A model generated the notes under the pieces. That model did not search any database, was not told the origin of the DNA, and worked only from the letters and a program-made list of their open reading frames with translations. A DNA stretch of 64,000 nt. It comes from Drechslerella dactyloides. Taxonomy: Eukaryota; Ascomycota; Orbiliomycetes; Orbiliales; Orbiliaceae. Shown here piece after piece: positions 1 through 11,843 of the stretch (positions are counted from its first letter, which is position 1; every line of letters starts with the position of its first letter). The position numbers were made by a program, and so were the translations under genes. The DNA lies in contig JAGTWJ010000019.1 in NCBI GenBank assembly GCA_020064725.1, positions 1,488,001-1,552,000 of the forward strand, written 5' to 3'.

Positions 1-3000
1 GGCTTGCTAGTGGACAAGCCACTCCTCGAGGTGGGGGTGGAGGTGGAGGTGGGGGCGGGGGCGGCTCGTCCATCGCCACCAGCATCCCGCTGGACCAGTT
101 CATGCAGCGGCTGCAACTCGAAGCCGACGACCTGGAAGACTACGGCGTCGAGGAGCTGCGCGACGGCTTCTTCGACGCCTCCTTCTACAAGATGCCCCGC
201 AGGGAGCTCGCTACCGGGAAACAGAGGAAGATGCGGTCGCCCTTCTCGCTCCGGGCGTTCGTCCAGCTGCAGAAGCAGGGCATCCAGAGGTTCTGGCACG
301 CCATCAGACATACCAAGCGACGGTACGCATTGACGCGCGCCGTCACGGGGTACATGATCGCATACATCCTGTGTCTTGTTCCGGCGATTCGTCACTGGTT
401 GGGCCAGTACCATTTCCTCATGGTGATCGCTACGGTTGTAAACCACGCCGGCCGAAGCGTGGGCTCGCAGATCGAGGGCACCGTTGCCTGTCTGTTGGGC
501 GCCGGCCTCGGAATCGGATCCGGCGTGCTGGCTCTGTGGATATCCACCGTCACGCAGACCACGCGGAACAAGTACGGTGCCTTCCTGGCCGTCTGCCTTC
601 TGGTCGTGCTGCCGGTGCTGGCGTGGAGCAGAGCTAGGTTCGCCAGGGTGTTTCAGCTGTGCACCAGCACCGGCTTCGCCCTCTTCTTCATGGTCTGCGA
701 GAGAGTTGGGACGACGCCAAACTATCGCAAGGCCTGGGAATTCGGAGTACCATGGGCCCTCGGCATGGCGATTACCCAGATTGTCAGCGTGGTGATTCTT
801 CCCAACCCCGGGAACGTCCTGATAGCGTACGTCTTGCCCTCGCCGTACCTGCCTCCCCTTGTTCATGCCGTCTAACGTGCCTCTTGTAGCCGCGCCCTGC
901 ACAATGCCTTTGACGCAGCCATCGGCGGCCTCACCTTGCCCCGGCCGACTGCCAAAGAGCGGAACCGAATGAGCAAGGAAACCGTCGAGATGTCCGTCGC
1001 CGTCCGAGACTTCCGATGCGAGCTCACCGTGTCAAAAATCTCCTCGGGCGACCTGCTCGAACTCAGAAACAGCCTGCAGGCCGTCATCCGAGACTTTATG
1101 CGTCTGGAAAGCAGCGCCCTGGTCTTCGAGCCGCCGAAGGAGACGCCGCCTCCCGCAAAGGAACCCGCCCTCCCCGAGGCCAGAATCCAAATCGACGTCG
1201 ACGCAAGCTCCGACAGCGAGGACGACGAACAAGCCGAGATATCGCGCATACGCACCGCGCTCGCAGGTCCCAGTCGCCAAATGATCGATCTGATGAAGGA
1301 GACCCTGGGGGTCTGCGACACCCTCCTGTTGCAATTCCTCAAGCAGTCATCGTACCTCCCGCCCGAAAGACGCATCGCCACATGCAGCTGCGACGAGCTC
1401 GAGCAGCGGCTGGCCCAGGCCCGGGAAACGCTAGAAGGGGCGCACGACACCTGGGCGAACGTCCACCCGTCCGAGTTTAGCTACACGCTCATCCAGATCT
1501 TCCTGTTCACGTCCACGCTGCTGCAATCATCGGTGCAAGTGGAGAAGCTCGTCCGTACGACCGCCGCTGTTCTCAAGAAGCGCAGCGGCGCGGGAGCGTC
1601 CTGGAAGATCTGGCTGCCGGACTACCCGCTGCGTAAGCTCGTTTTCCGAAGCAACCCGCAGGTCCGCCACGACCGCGGCGGTACCACGACAGCATTCTAC
1701 TTCCGGACGATGAAGGACATCGCGCTGCTGATGAGTAAGATTGCCGGGAAAGCGTGGGTTCCCGACTCCGAGCTGGGCGCGAGCGCCGGACCCGCCACGA
1801 AAAAGAAGAAGAAGGGTGAAAAGAAGATGCTGCGGTATAAGGTCTGGGAAGTGCTTCATGAACTACAGGGGTTCGAAGCCCGGTTCGCGCTCAAGAACAC
1901 GATGGCGATATGCCTCCTGGCTATCCCTGCGTGGCTGCCTGAATTGCGGGGCTGGTGGGACGAATGGGAATCCTGGTGGTGCGTCGTGGCTACGTGGTAC
2001 TTGATGCAGCCCAGGGTGAGTACCAAGGATACCTAAGTGCTATCCACCCGTACAGCTCTTGCTAACCGGTGATCAGGTCGGCGGAAATCTAAACGATCTA
2101 GCAGCCAGGATTGTAGCCGCGGTCCTCGGCGCGCTCTGGGGCGCGTTTGCATTCGCGGCCGGCGATGGGAATCCCTACGTCATGGCGGTCTTCGCGTTCC
2201 TCTTCGCCATCCCGTTCATGTACCGCTACATGCTGTCATCGCACCCGCGGTCCGGGATCATCGGGTGCCTTACCTTCACGGTCGTCTCGATGACTTGTCT
2301 GAACGACCGGGGTGCGACGCCCGTGGTTAAGATTGCGTATACGCGCGGTGTGGCGTTTATCGTCGGCGTGCTGGCGAGCGTGTTTATAAACTGGTTTCTG
2401 TGGCCGTTTGTGGCGCGGCATGAGCTGCGCAAGTCGCTTGCGAATATGCTTATCAACTTGAGTATTGTGTATCGCGCCGTTGTCGCCAAGTATATTTACC
2501 ACGATTTGGATTACATGCCGTCCGATCAGGACATTATCGAGTCGCATACCCGGGAAGCCAAGCTGCGCGAAGGCTTCGTCCGGATCCGCGAGCTGCTGAA
2601 AATGACCGAACACGAACCGGTAAGCACCCCCCTCCCCCCTCCCCCTCCAAAAACTACCAAAGCTATACCTAGCTAACACACAACCTCGACTCCAGCGTCT
2701 GCGAGAACTGTTCGACCCAACACCATACGAACACCTCATCGACTCGTCGGAAAAATTCTTCGACCACATAATCGACGTTCGGCAAGCATCCCTCTACTTC
2801 CGCATCAGCGGCGACAAGCACGTCGCGCAGCTAATGCTGTCATGCCGGCGGGACGCCGTCGCCGCGATCCTGATGAATCTGTGGGTGTTGGGCGGCGGAC
2901 TGCGCGGCAAGACGCCGATACCGAAATATTTGCCCTCGGCTGCTATCGCGCGGCGGCGGTTGCTCGAGCGGATTGAGGAGATTGATATGGGGGGGTACGA

Positions 3001-3329
3001 TGGCGGTCAATACGAGGGTGCTGGGCGCCGGATGCGGTTTACGGAGTTGGAGGGGTTGAGGCCTGTGGAGTCGGTTGTCGGGGATGGTGTTGAGAAGGAG
3101 GGTGGCGGTGGCGGGGATGCGAAGATTCGGTTGCCCAAGATTGCCAAGTGGACGCACTTTTACCGTGAGTTCGTTATACTCTTATGCTGTTGCGGGTGGC
3201 GTGCTAATGTATATGGGGGTAGAATATGCTTACTCGTCGATTCTTAATGAGATTGTAAGAGAGTTGGAGCAGTTGCAGATATACACGAAGGCGATCACCG
3301 GCGAGCTGAGCATCGGCAAGTTTGATTGA
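1..3329 (+). CDS. FUSC / aromatic acid exporter-like (BRE4-related) membrane protein, 5'-truncated
   Basis: The reading frame is open from base 3 and runs through exons 3-826, 890-2015, 2077-2619, 2696-3164 and 3223-3329, giving 1022 residues after the window edge. All four introns are GT-AG and 58-76 bp. The protein begins inside a run of about eleven glycines. It then shows two hydrophobic blocks separated by a long acidic and charged cytosolic stretch. Block one lies around 330-780 with several membrane helices. Block two lies around 1900-2420 and includes a hydrophobic run ending in FINWFLWPFVARHELRKSL. This double-FUSC layout plus a C-terminal helical region is typical of fungal proteins annotated as putative ER transporter/BRE4 (aromatic acid exporter 2 family). 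The substrate is unknown; yeast relatives were named from brefeldin A sensitivity. The 5' end and promoter lie outside the window. Family assignment is good, function is inferred. Confidence 0.85.
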
Positions 3330-4340
3330 TGGGTAACGTATGGTTGCATGGATTATTGTATGGGGTTTAGAGGCGTGAGTAGTTGTATAGGAGTAATCGT
3401 ACGAGTGATTTGACGGTCTGGTGGTGACTAGTATACAGTGTATACAAGTATTTCTTTAATCCCGGGGGTTCGTTACGCTATCGCGGGCCACGAATGTGGT
3501 CCGGCCTAGTGCTCTAGTTTCGGGAATAATAGTATTTGTATGGACCTTGGACGGAATGCAATAATTGTCTACAACTGCGACTTGGTGCTCGACACCACCA
3601 TCTACCATGTGGAACTGTTATCAAGAGTTTCACTTTGACCCCTGTGCATTTTCATACTATTTCGAAGTAAGTTTTATATAGTGAACTAGGCATATCCATG
3701 AAGGCGTCTGGCTTGCGAGACAACATATCCATGGCTTGGCATTATTCTTTGCTAAGTAAGTAGTTCTCAATGCCTGAAGGTTTGGTCTGCTCACTATAAA
3801 TATATCCTATGCCTAGGTATATGTTCATAGACTAGCCTTCATGGTGTGAACGCTTTGAAGCGGTCTTTGTCTGCAGTCGGCGTGTGCATGGACGGTTGAG
3901 CTAGTTTGTCTTCCACCTGGTATCTAGCTGGATGGCACAGTAGCGGACTTCTTAAGTGATCCCAGCGTATATGTAATGCACCGAGCTCACTTCTTAGAAA
4001 CGTTTGTAACCGATAGATAGATGGAAATGTCAGATAAGGGCGTGTCTTTACATGGTCACCAGATGCGTGCAGCTTGTCAGACAGCAGAATCGTACATCGG
4101 TTCATATGAGCTGTTGTCCAAGTGGATATCTGACATTTACACAATTCTGGAAATGTGGAAGCCAGTTTGCGACATTAAATGACCAGCTTCACTGAAGGGC
4201 CTAAGGCCAGAGTATTGTATGGACAACATTATATTACATGAGAGATCGCACACTGGTAAGTTCGGATCCCCCAGACATAGTCGAGACACCGTTCCGGGTA
4301 GCCCAGCTAACTACCCAAGGCCGTCTCTAATTTGTACATT
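3330..4340. other. Intergenic, FUSC gene to paralogue A
   Basis: About 1 kb holding the 3' region of the FUSC-like gene and the promoter of the next gene, both on the plus strand. It is AT-richer than the genes. I see no convincing exon, tRNA or transposon; the one longer reading frame, on the minus strand at 3839-4144, lacks protein character. Confidence 0.6.
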
Positions 4341-5613
4341 ATGGTACAGAACCCGGACGAAAACATCCATACATGGGACCGATTGTATAGGGTAACCCCC
4401 CAAGGAGAGATCCTGGCCCGCAAGGACAGCAAACTCCCAGACAACCCGCAAGATGGATCCCTGAAATCAACTCTGCTCGCCTGCGCGAGAATCGTCGACA
4501 CGGCCTCCGGGCTCACGCAATCCGGCTTCTGGCTGGACTGCGGCCTCTTCATGACAGCGCTGCACTTCGCCGCATGGGCGGGCCCCACGCCGACGCGAGA
4601 CGAGCTGGACGACTACACTCGCAAGGACCCGTACATCTACGTCTGCGACGGGCCGCGCCGCATGGACACCGGACTGAGGGATACCCCAGTGGTCCAAGTG
4701 AGCCTGTTCGAGTGCCATATGGGGTCCGGGTACGCGTTCTTTCGGCCCGTCGATAACGGTTATGCGCCGAGGTATTCGATTTCCGCTACGCAGTTCCTCG
4801 AGATTTGCTATCTGGAGGACTTTATCAAGTTTCGTCCGGACCTTGAGATCTTTATCTGTGGGTACAGCGGCTACCGCGCTGACGGGTGGGAAGACCATTT
4901 GGACTATCTCCGGGTGATGGACATCCACATGCGGAAAATATTCGAGGTGAGTAGCCACGATTTCTCCTCTATATAAAAAGGTCACCCTGCAGTGACGACA
5001 AGTTGAACTCGACCATGCGCTAACATGACCGCCGTTATGAATAGCCAAAGTTCAGGAAACTCCTGGCGCCGGACTACAAGACCGCCACGTTTGGAACGGT
5101 CAAGTTGTTCGATCACATGACTGAGGAAATCGTGCTTGATTGTCCCGTGGCGGCGGGATACACGGGGGCTCTCGTCGCCGCATTCGACAAGACGGGGCGT
5201 TGGGCGAACGGGCAGCAACTTCCCGCCGTACGAATAATCGGATTCCGTGAGTACACTAGCGCTATATCTCCTAATTTTATGGCGGTATATTTACCCACGG
5301 AAGCAACGCTGACAACCACAAAGTCTCAGGCAAGGAAGGCGGGCCCTTCACAATTGCGCAGTGCATACCCGTCAGCTTCCCATGGTTCGTGTTGCCGAGG
5401 AATGCGAATAAACTCCGACTGGTGCGCGCGATCGATCGTGAGCGCCGAATTTCTGTGTCCGTTTCGCCGGATGCGGATATCGGGTACGCGTCGCTCCTGG
5501 ACATGTCGAGCACGCGCACGGAGTCGATATCACCTATCACGCTGTCGGATTGTGGAGACGACGATCTCGCGTCGTGGTCTCCCAAGTCGATGATTGGACT
5601 GGACCAATTTTGA
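4341..5613 (+). CDS. Hypothetical protein, paralogue A of a two-member local family
   Basis: Exons 4341-4946, 5045-5246 and 5330-5613 give 363 residues. I do not recognise the family. The first ATG of the open frame is at 4341. The protein has aromatic-rich segments such as GFWLDCGLFMTALHFAAW, then a Ser/Asp-rich C-terminus that looks disordered. It is clearly related to the gene at 10745-11843. Shared features include a LYACND/IYVCDG region, a GALVAAF/GAFVAYY region followed by RIIGF/RIFGI, and an intron of identical phase (1) directly after that last motif. The second intron could end at 5323 or 5329, both in frame; 5329 matches the CAG|GC acceptor of the paralogue, so I chose it. It converges with the terpene synthase gene, 365 bp away. 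No signal peptide or membrane helix is obvious. Function unknown. Confidence 0.8.
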
Positions 5614-5978
5614 GTCAGAAATTGTTCGCATGTCAGCTTGTCTTCAATTTTTCTCTTGCTATCACTTTCGAAGCTTTCGAATATAACGGAAATATGCCAC
5701 ACATTTCTGCGTTGCATGTTGTCGTGGGCGTCAAGGCGCATGCATGCCTTATTTCCCGATACGGAACAACATGGGTATCGACGTATCTTGTACGGTTATA
5801 TCGCTCCAAAACTGTTGGACGTTTTTACTTGTCTTCTAGCAATTTTATGTGGGGAGCTACAATTCCATCATCCTAAGATCTCTATCATATCCTGTCTTTG
5901 TTTTTTTTGCTGTATCTTCCATGCTGCTTGGAGGGCAATCTGAGAAGCCAATACAGAGATAATTTATCCTCGACGCCA
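5614..5978. other. Convergent 3' spacer between paralogue A and the terpene synthase
   Basis: This 365-bp T-rich spacer separates the two convergent stop codons and presumably carries both 3' UTRs and polyadenylation signals. I see no other gene in it. Confidence 0.55.
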
Positions 5979-8937
5979 CTATTGACCGAACCAGCGAATT
6001 TCCGGACTAGCAATCCTCAATCTCGCCATTATGGCGCGGATAATCCAGTTCTGGTCCAGATCAAGCTGGGCCTCCGCCTCTTCCAGCTGTTGCTTCACCG
6101 CTACCTGCAGCTCTTCGAGGACATTGAGAGTGAACTCCATGCTCTTTGTCTTCTCCAAATGCTTCATCACCAGAGTCTTCTGCTCGGGGCTTAGGGTTCC
6201 TTGCCGAGATCTTTGTTGGAGAAGACTAGTCAGCTGGTTATCTCTTGCGTTGTTCAAGGCGTGGATGACCATGAAGGAGTATTTTCCTTCGTCCAGATCG
6301 GATAGATGCCCTTTCGCCGTGGAATACTACATGAATTCGCGTCAGAATATTCGACTGATGTGGGATGTTTCAACTGGAAGTGGAGCTGGTATACATACAC
6401 CCTTCGATTTTAGGTTTTGGTAATCGTCACGAATTTGGAAAAATCGGCCCATAAGCGTCATTAAATCGTTAACGTCGAGATTTCTTCAACAGTCAGTATA
6501 TAACCTGCAAGGCAACGATGCTAAGCTCCAATGTGTCACTTACCGGTTCTTGGTGGCTTGGTCCTTCATCAAACGACAGGCCATTCTGAACAGACCTCCG
6601 GTTTCTGCAACGCTGATTGAGTACATGTTCGTGAGATCCAACGCGAAATCGACAGGAGAACGTACTGCCATCCACCATTTCGATGTATTCTTGCTCGGAG
6701 GGACATTGTGTACGGAACGTCCAATGGAGATCGAACCCTTGGCCGATATGAAGGTTGCGTAATTCATCTAGCAGCGGTGCATGAGCAAATTTAATGAAAC
6801 CCCACACAGCCCGCAGATAATACGCACCGGAATACACATGGACGCTCGCGGCACCTAATTTCTGGACCTCTTCGAGGCATTTGACGAATAGAAAGTTCGC
6901 GGCGTTGATAGCCTGAGGAGGTCCGTATATCATGTGCGCGGCCGGCTGGCCTCGCCGAAGCGTTGACCCGTCTTGGATATCATCGATGCTACATGAAATA
7001 TCTCGTTAATTAATACTGACTTCGCCACAAGTATATGAAGTAGGCCCAAGGATGGTGAGTCTGGTTCCACTGGATCAATATGAAGTGCGGCAATACACTG
7101 TTAACGTTCAAAATGAAAACCACCTACATAAGTGAAGAGGAATGTAGCATATCCACCACATCCATAATAATTTCCAGGCTTCTTTGCGGAACACTGTACC
7201 AGTAATCCAGGGCTTCAATGGCAAATTTGCGTATCTTTTTAGAAGGGAGAGACTTGATGTACTCGAAGGGCTCAAGAACAATCTAGCGAACACATCAATG
7301 TTAGCCTGCAATATGACGGACATCAAGCCTTAACGCTAGGATAAAGGTTCCTCTGCGTTAGTTTAGCCCTGCGAGACTAGGAGAAAGCTGTGAATATGTG
7401 AAGGCAATCGTATTATCGCAGGATCATGATTATGTCAATAGCACTCGTCAGGGGTTCCTGAGACTGACAGGGCGTACAGACCTCATCAGACAGCCTTGAG
7501 TTTGGCGAGAGCCATGACTTTGTCATATGTTTTCCGTTGGTTCCATTTGCTAGATGACCCACACTCAATGCTGACCCAACGCCGTTTGAGCATTCTTTTC
7601 CGCCGCCGTTCATGCCGTTAGACAATGAAGCCTCGGCTGGTCTCCAGCCGGGTAAGTCTTGTATCTTATGCTCTGGCCTGGGATAATGCGGGGTTTCCTT
7701 TGGGCTCAAATGATAGCGTGGGCTATGCGCGCCGAAAAGAGCTATCCCTCCGAGCACATACTGCAAATAAGAGCAGAACTTGGCGTACAAAGGCGTCTGT
7801 CTGTTCTCGTCGACGAGTCTTTTGCGTTCTTGGAGGAACTTCTGCTCCTGTTCATAATACTTTTCTTTCAAAATTGTTTTCGCTTCGGCCAGTGTAACAT
7901 CGTAAGCACGCATAAGGATCCATACGCTGGACTGCGGCTCGCCAGACTTCTTGAGGGCCGCATGTGCTGCCCATTCTCGCTCGACTGAATAGTAGTCATT
8001 AAGATAGCAACCGGCTTGGTAAACTATGCGATTGATTGGCTCAAGCTTGTCTGACTCCTCGTCCGACAAGTTGGTGTCGTATATATACGGCAAGAGGGCA
8101 TGGAACGAGCTGGAATACATCAGCTATTCAGATCTCCAAAAAATGCGTAAAACAAACAATGAAGCAATCATATGAACATACTCTACTGCGATGACACTGA
8201 ATCTTGCTTTTACAAATTCTTCCCAGGTTCGAAACTCCAGATTCTGCAGGTTTTCCGTCTCAAGCTCATATCGATGCCACTGTTCCCACCCCTCTACGAA
8301 GGCAATGGTCTCCTCGTCGCTATTCAAGAGCTTGGTGTAATACTTCGCTTTTATCTGGTTGAGTGTGGTGGTGTGCTCCTTCATCGCTTCCTTACGCTGT
8401 TCCATGCTTCGTTCAACCGGCCTATAGTTCTATTCGTATGGAGGTCAACATGTCTCCTTTTACCCACCAGCTGCTTTGATTGACCATTGGACATAATTAC
8501 CTCGGCGACGGCGCAGAAGTCATCGTCCAGAAGATCTAACAAGGGCCTCACAGCTCTTTATTAGTTTTCAATTTACCGACTCATCATGAAGTTACGAAAT
8601 GCATGCGGAACTTTATATTACCGTCGAGGAGAAACGCTATAGTATTAACAGCAGCAGTGTTCTCAATCTTGCTGTGGTTCCCTTCAGGCATTGATAAAGA
8701 GAGGAACGGGCCAATCGGTGTTCCCACTGAGTCCCGAGTGATGATGCCACCACGGCTCTCCCATTCCTTGTGTATTTTCACCGCCTATTTTTCTTCCGCA
8801 GCTGCAGCACGGCTAACACGAGGCTCTAGGTTTGGAATATAGTCTCTAAGATATTGAGGTGGTACAGGAGCCGAGTTTTCCGTATAAGGTATCAGAGGCG
8901 GGATTAAAATCTTTTCTGGCGTTGATACGCTATCCAT
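5979..8937 (-). CDS. Chimeric terpene cyclase-prenyltransferase (fusicoccadiene/ophiobolin F synthase-type) with an in-frame stop at codon 51
   Basis: Nine exons: 8937-8622, 8535-8501, 8429-8182, 8109-7482, 7282-7128, 6988-6666, 6604-6544, 6483-6399, 6326-5979. They total 732 codons, the normal size of this family (about 700-730). The N-terminal cyclase carries the metal-binding DDLLD at 105-109 (split by intron 1) and the NSE triad NDYYSVERE at 237-245. A low-complexity linker joins it to a C-terminal polyprenyl synthase with DDIQD at 463-467, the DGKTGGLFR helix, and RDDYQN at 607-612. Known relatives build GGPP or GFPP from C5 units and cyclise it to a di- or sesterterpene; which product applies here cannot be read from sequence. 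Codon 51 is TAG (8787-8785), while everything downstream is intact. The linker intron (7283-7481) is the least certain junction. Two paralogous unknown genes flank it. Confidence 0.88.
8785..8787 (-). other. In-frame TAG interrupting the terpene synthase
   Basis: On the minus strand the codon after GAA GAA AAA is TAG, 50 codons after the ATG at 8937-8935. The frame on both sides reads as conserved protein: a proline-rich leader upstream and a KIHKEWESRGG-type segment downstream, as in family members. Two escapes are possible. One is a weak 81-nt phase-0 intron (GTACCA donor, AATAG acceptor ending at this codon). The other is initiation at Met83, 22 residues before the DDLLD motif. Confidence 0.75.
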
Positions 8938-10744
8938 TTTTATAAAATTGGGAGCGAAGTTTTTTTTAAACAGTAAATTAATATTAGAGAGCCGATCTAG
9001 TTTGCCCTGGGGATTCGGCTTCTTTTATATTCGGGGTATGGTTGCGCGGGTAGAGATATATTGTAGGACAGAAACCTCCGTTCGTCGAAGAGCATATCCG
9101 GCCTGCAGGCCGAAAAATCTGCCACCAGTGATGGAAAAACTCACGCTTTGCAAATACGTGGTCCGTGATTATTTGTCGAAATGTAGTCAAAAGCTACGAT
9201 ATTTACAGCTAGTCTCGAGATATAGAGCTAGCGTTTCCTTGATTTTCAAGTCCAGCTTCCAAATCGACCTGTAGATCTTTCTTCTTTGTCCCCACGTCAA
9301 CATCTCGCTGTGGTAATGCTAGCTTGTGGTTCGATAGATCAATCAAGCTAGAGTTTAGACCTTGGCGGAGTTGAAGTCACACATCACTGTGATACTCTTG
9401 AACTTAGAGCTCCGGTTGGACCAGGCTTGTTGCTGACCATCAACGAACCTATCGTTTTTTTCTTGTAGACGCTGGATCTCTGTAGCTACCATGTCGGAAT
9501 TGAAGCACCTGTTTAGTTCTAAGACAAGGCAGCATGCACTCACAAAATTTATTCCATAAAGGCACAGTGGCCTGATACTCTTAGCTCCTTGCAGCAAAGG
9601 GGGGCACTAGGGGTTTATCCATAGAATCAAAAAATTTTAACTCGGATCCGCGGAAAGGACTGCGAGCATACGTGCATACTAGCTACAGGCATTCCATGGA
9701 AAGCCTATAGCTGTAAGTTATATTAATTTTACCACACACACCAATCGGCAGCGTTTTAGAGGCTTGATAATGCTAGTAGATCGTCCAAGAGTTTGCCTAT
9801 CCAGGTTAGATTCTTCACCGATTTCCGGGTCTTGTACTGATAGTGTCGTGGACGCTAACGATCTTCGGTTAAATTCCCCGACCCCTATGTTGGGATTCTT
9901 GAAAATCCAATGGGGGAGCTTAGCAGAATACGCAACTCAACTGGGTAAAAAACACTTTAAGCCTAAACTTGTCTTGATATTCATGATGGATGATACGTGA
10001 TATATTATCAAGACTGGCAAAGGACGGTGGTCTGGCTTCGCGAGATAGCAAGACTGGATCATCTCTCGAGGCTTCGTCGGACTAGACACTAGGCTTGGTT
10101 TTGTGCCATCGATACATCTCTTCTGTTTATCTAATTGTATCATGAACATCAATGGTCAGGTGAATAAATTTGCTGCAAAGGACATCAGAGTTAGGCTTCA
10201 TCATGATATACATATATGCTTTCATGTGTCACGCATCGTATCTTGCAAGCCTCGAAGTTTGTGCTAGGATGGCCAAGAGCGAACCAATCGATCCTGACTT
10301 GCTCAGTCCTTCAGCTCGAAAGTTGGAAAGTTACACAGTATTTCGCGGGCGCTAAGTATTGTCCTGCTATACTAGTGGCAGGCGATCCGGAAGCCAGTCT
10401 TGAGCTAGACAATCCATCCCCTTACGATTCGATTGTCACAATATTTCTTCCATGATTTACCTGAAAATACTCAGAACGAAGATATGTTTAGATAATCGGT
10501 GATCCGCACAGACAATCCTCCACGGCATGTGCACATCGGCGCATATAGCTGAGTGGGATAACTTTCTCCAATCTGGCACCAATTGATCGGGCCGTCTTTC
10601 ACCATCGATGGTGTCACGGCCGGCGCAGACAACAATTCCGCGGTCACACAAAAAGTTCGAATACGTCGAGCGGCGACACACACACACATTCTTTTTTCCT
10701 GTCACTCATTTCTTCCCCGAGACTACATTCCTTCATAATATGCA
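8938..10744. other. Spacer between terpene synthase and paralogue B, with weak coding remnants
   Basis: This 1.8-kb stretch holds the terpene synthase promoter on the left and the promoter of paralogue B on the right. On the minus strand, around 9209-9597, two short open segments look mildly protein-like: a charged coiled-coil-like stretch (IQRLQEKNDRFVDGQQQ) and a following acidic one (DVDVGTKKKDLQVDLEAG). I could not join them into a convincing gene or recognise a family. No oxygenase, P450 or transporter signature is visible. Confidence 0.5.
9209..9597 (-). pseudogene. Possible gene remnant or small unrecognised gene
   Basis: Two adjacent open segments in different frames on the minus strand have coding-like, charged composition. 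The first could start at 9597 and contains a short coiled-coil-like helix. The second ends at a TAG at 9209-9211. A splice between them near 9360 would be needed, but I find no strong donor-acceptor pair. No known domain is recognised. It could equally be chance; it is listed because it lies in an otherwise empty spacer beside a biosynthetic gene. Confidence 0.18.
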
Positions 10745-11843
10745 ATGGCCGGAAAAGGTAAAGGAGGAATGCCTGAGAGTAAACGGCCGGGGCGGCCTAT
10801 CGCAAAAGCAGGCCTCGACAAAGGCTTAGACGTTTTTTTCCCGGGCTTCGATGTTGATGGACGTGGCTCTCCTGTCTTTGTGCGGAATACCCCGGCCCCG
10901 CACTTCCTCAGTGATCGATCTCTCGCACCGTTTTTCCTCTCATGCGCCATATTGATGAATCCTCGTTTCCCTGGAAAGGCCTGCACCGGTTTCTGGGTCC
11001 ACAGCCGTGACGAGGAAGAGCAGAGGATTGGTGGCACCTTCTTCATCTCCACTCCACCCGAAGAACTGCTCACCGACGACGTTGAGCCGGGCTGGGATTC
11101 CCACCCTTGGGCGAGGAACTTATACGCCTGCAACGATGCGATATATGACGAAGAAAGGCGACTTCTAAAGCTCCCCGATAGCAGGATTCCCGTTCGTATA
11201 AGTTGGTACTGGTACTGTAGTCTCATCGTCTTGGAACCCTTCCCCGACCGAGCATATACAGCGCCCCATTCCATCCCGGTCGACTATTTATACGAGCACA
11301 GTGAGATTTTAAGATTATTCGCGAGGGGAACACCAAAGCTGCCGAGTCCGCTTCCAGTTTTTTCATGCGTCTATCGCATCGCCGGAATACCTGGACGTCC
11401 GGAGTTAACGGACATCCTACCCGGACGTGGAGTGCGCTCCGTCATCTTTGGGCATTACTTCGACATTCCGGTGGGCGGGGTCGAGGCGGACTTGGAGTCG
11501 CTTTGTGTAGCCACAAAAGGGCACGAAGGCGCCTTTGTGGCATACTACAATATGGCCCGAACTGGACAGCAGAAGCCGTCAATCCGAATTTTCGGAATAT
11601 GTGAGTATATGCGCGTATCCGACTGGTGAGAAATTTGATCTCGTCGGCTGCAATGCTGATAATAGAGTTGCAGGCAGATCCGTTGATGGGTATTACAGCA
11701 AGGCGATGTTGATACCGGACGGATTCAGACGAGCAATGAAAGTGCTCTTCGATGAAAGAACGGACTGGAACCATGAAGAGAGATTGTTTCAAAGATACAG
11801 AAAGATGGAGCATCAACATAAGTGGCTGACGATACCCACTTGA
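10745..11843 (+). CDS. Hypothetical protein, paralogue B of the local family
   Basis: Exons 10745-11600 and 11674-11843 give 341 residues. The family is not recognised. The N-terminus is basic and low-complexity (MAGKGKGGMPESKRPGRP), and the rest is a folded-looking acidic domain rich in Trp, Tyr and Phe. It aligns in outline with the product of 4341-5613. Both share the motif ending in RIIGF/RIFGI, and both have a phase-1 intron immediately after it with a GTGAGT donor and CAG|GC acceptor. Paralogue A has one extra upstream intron that this gene lacks. The two copies are very diverged, so the duplication is old. Start: first ATG after a pyrimidine-rich leader at 10690-10740. No signal peptide, membrane helix or catalytic motif is evident. 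Confidence 0.8.

Noticed and set aside
8705..8866. Alternative 81-nt intron bypassing the terpene synthase TAG as the default model
   Set aside because: The GTACCA donor is weak and the removed segment reads as family-like protein, so I kept the stop as real while noting this escape.
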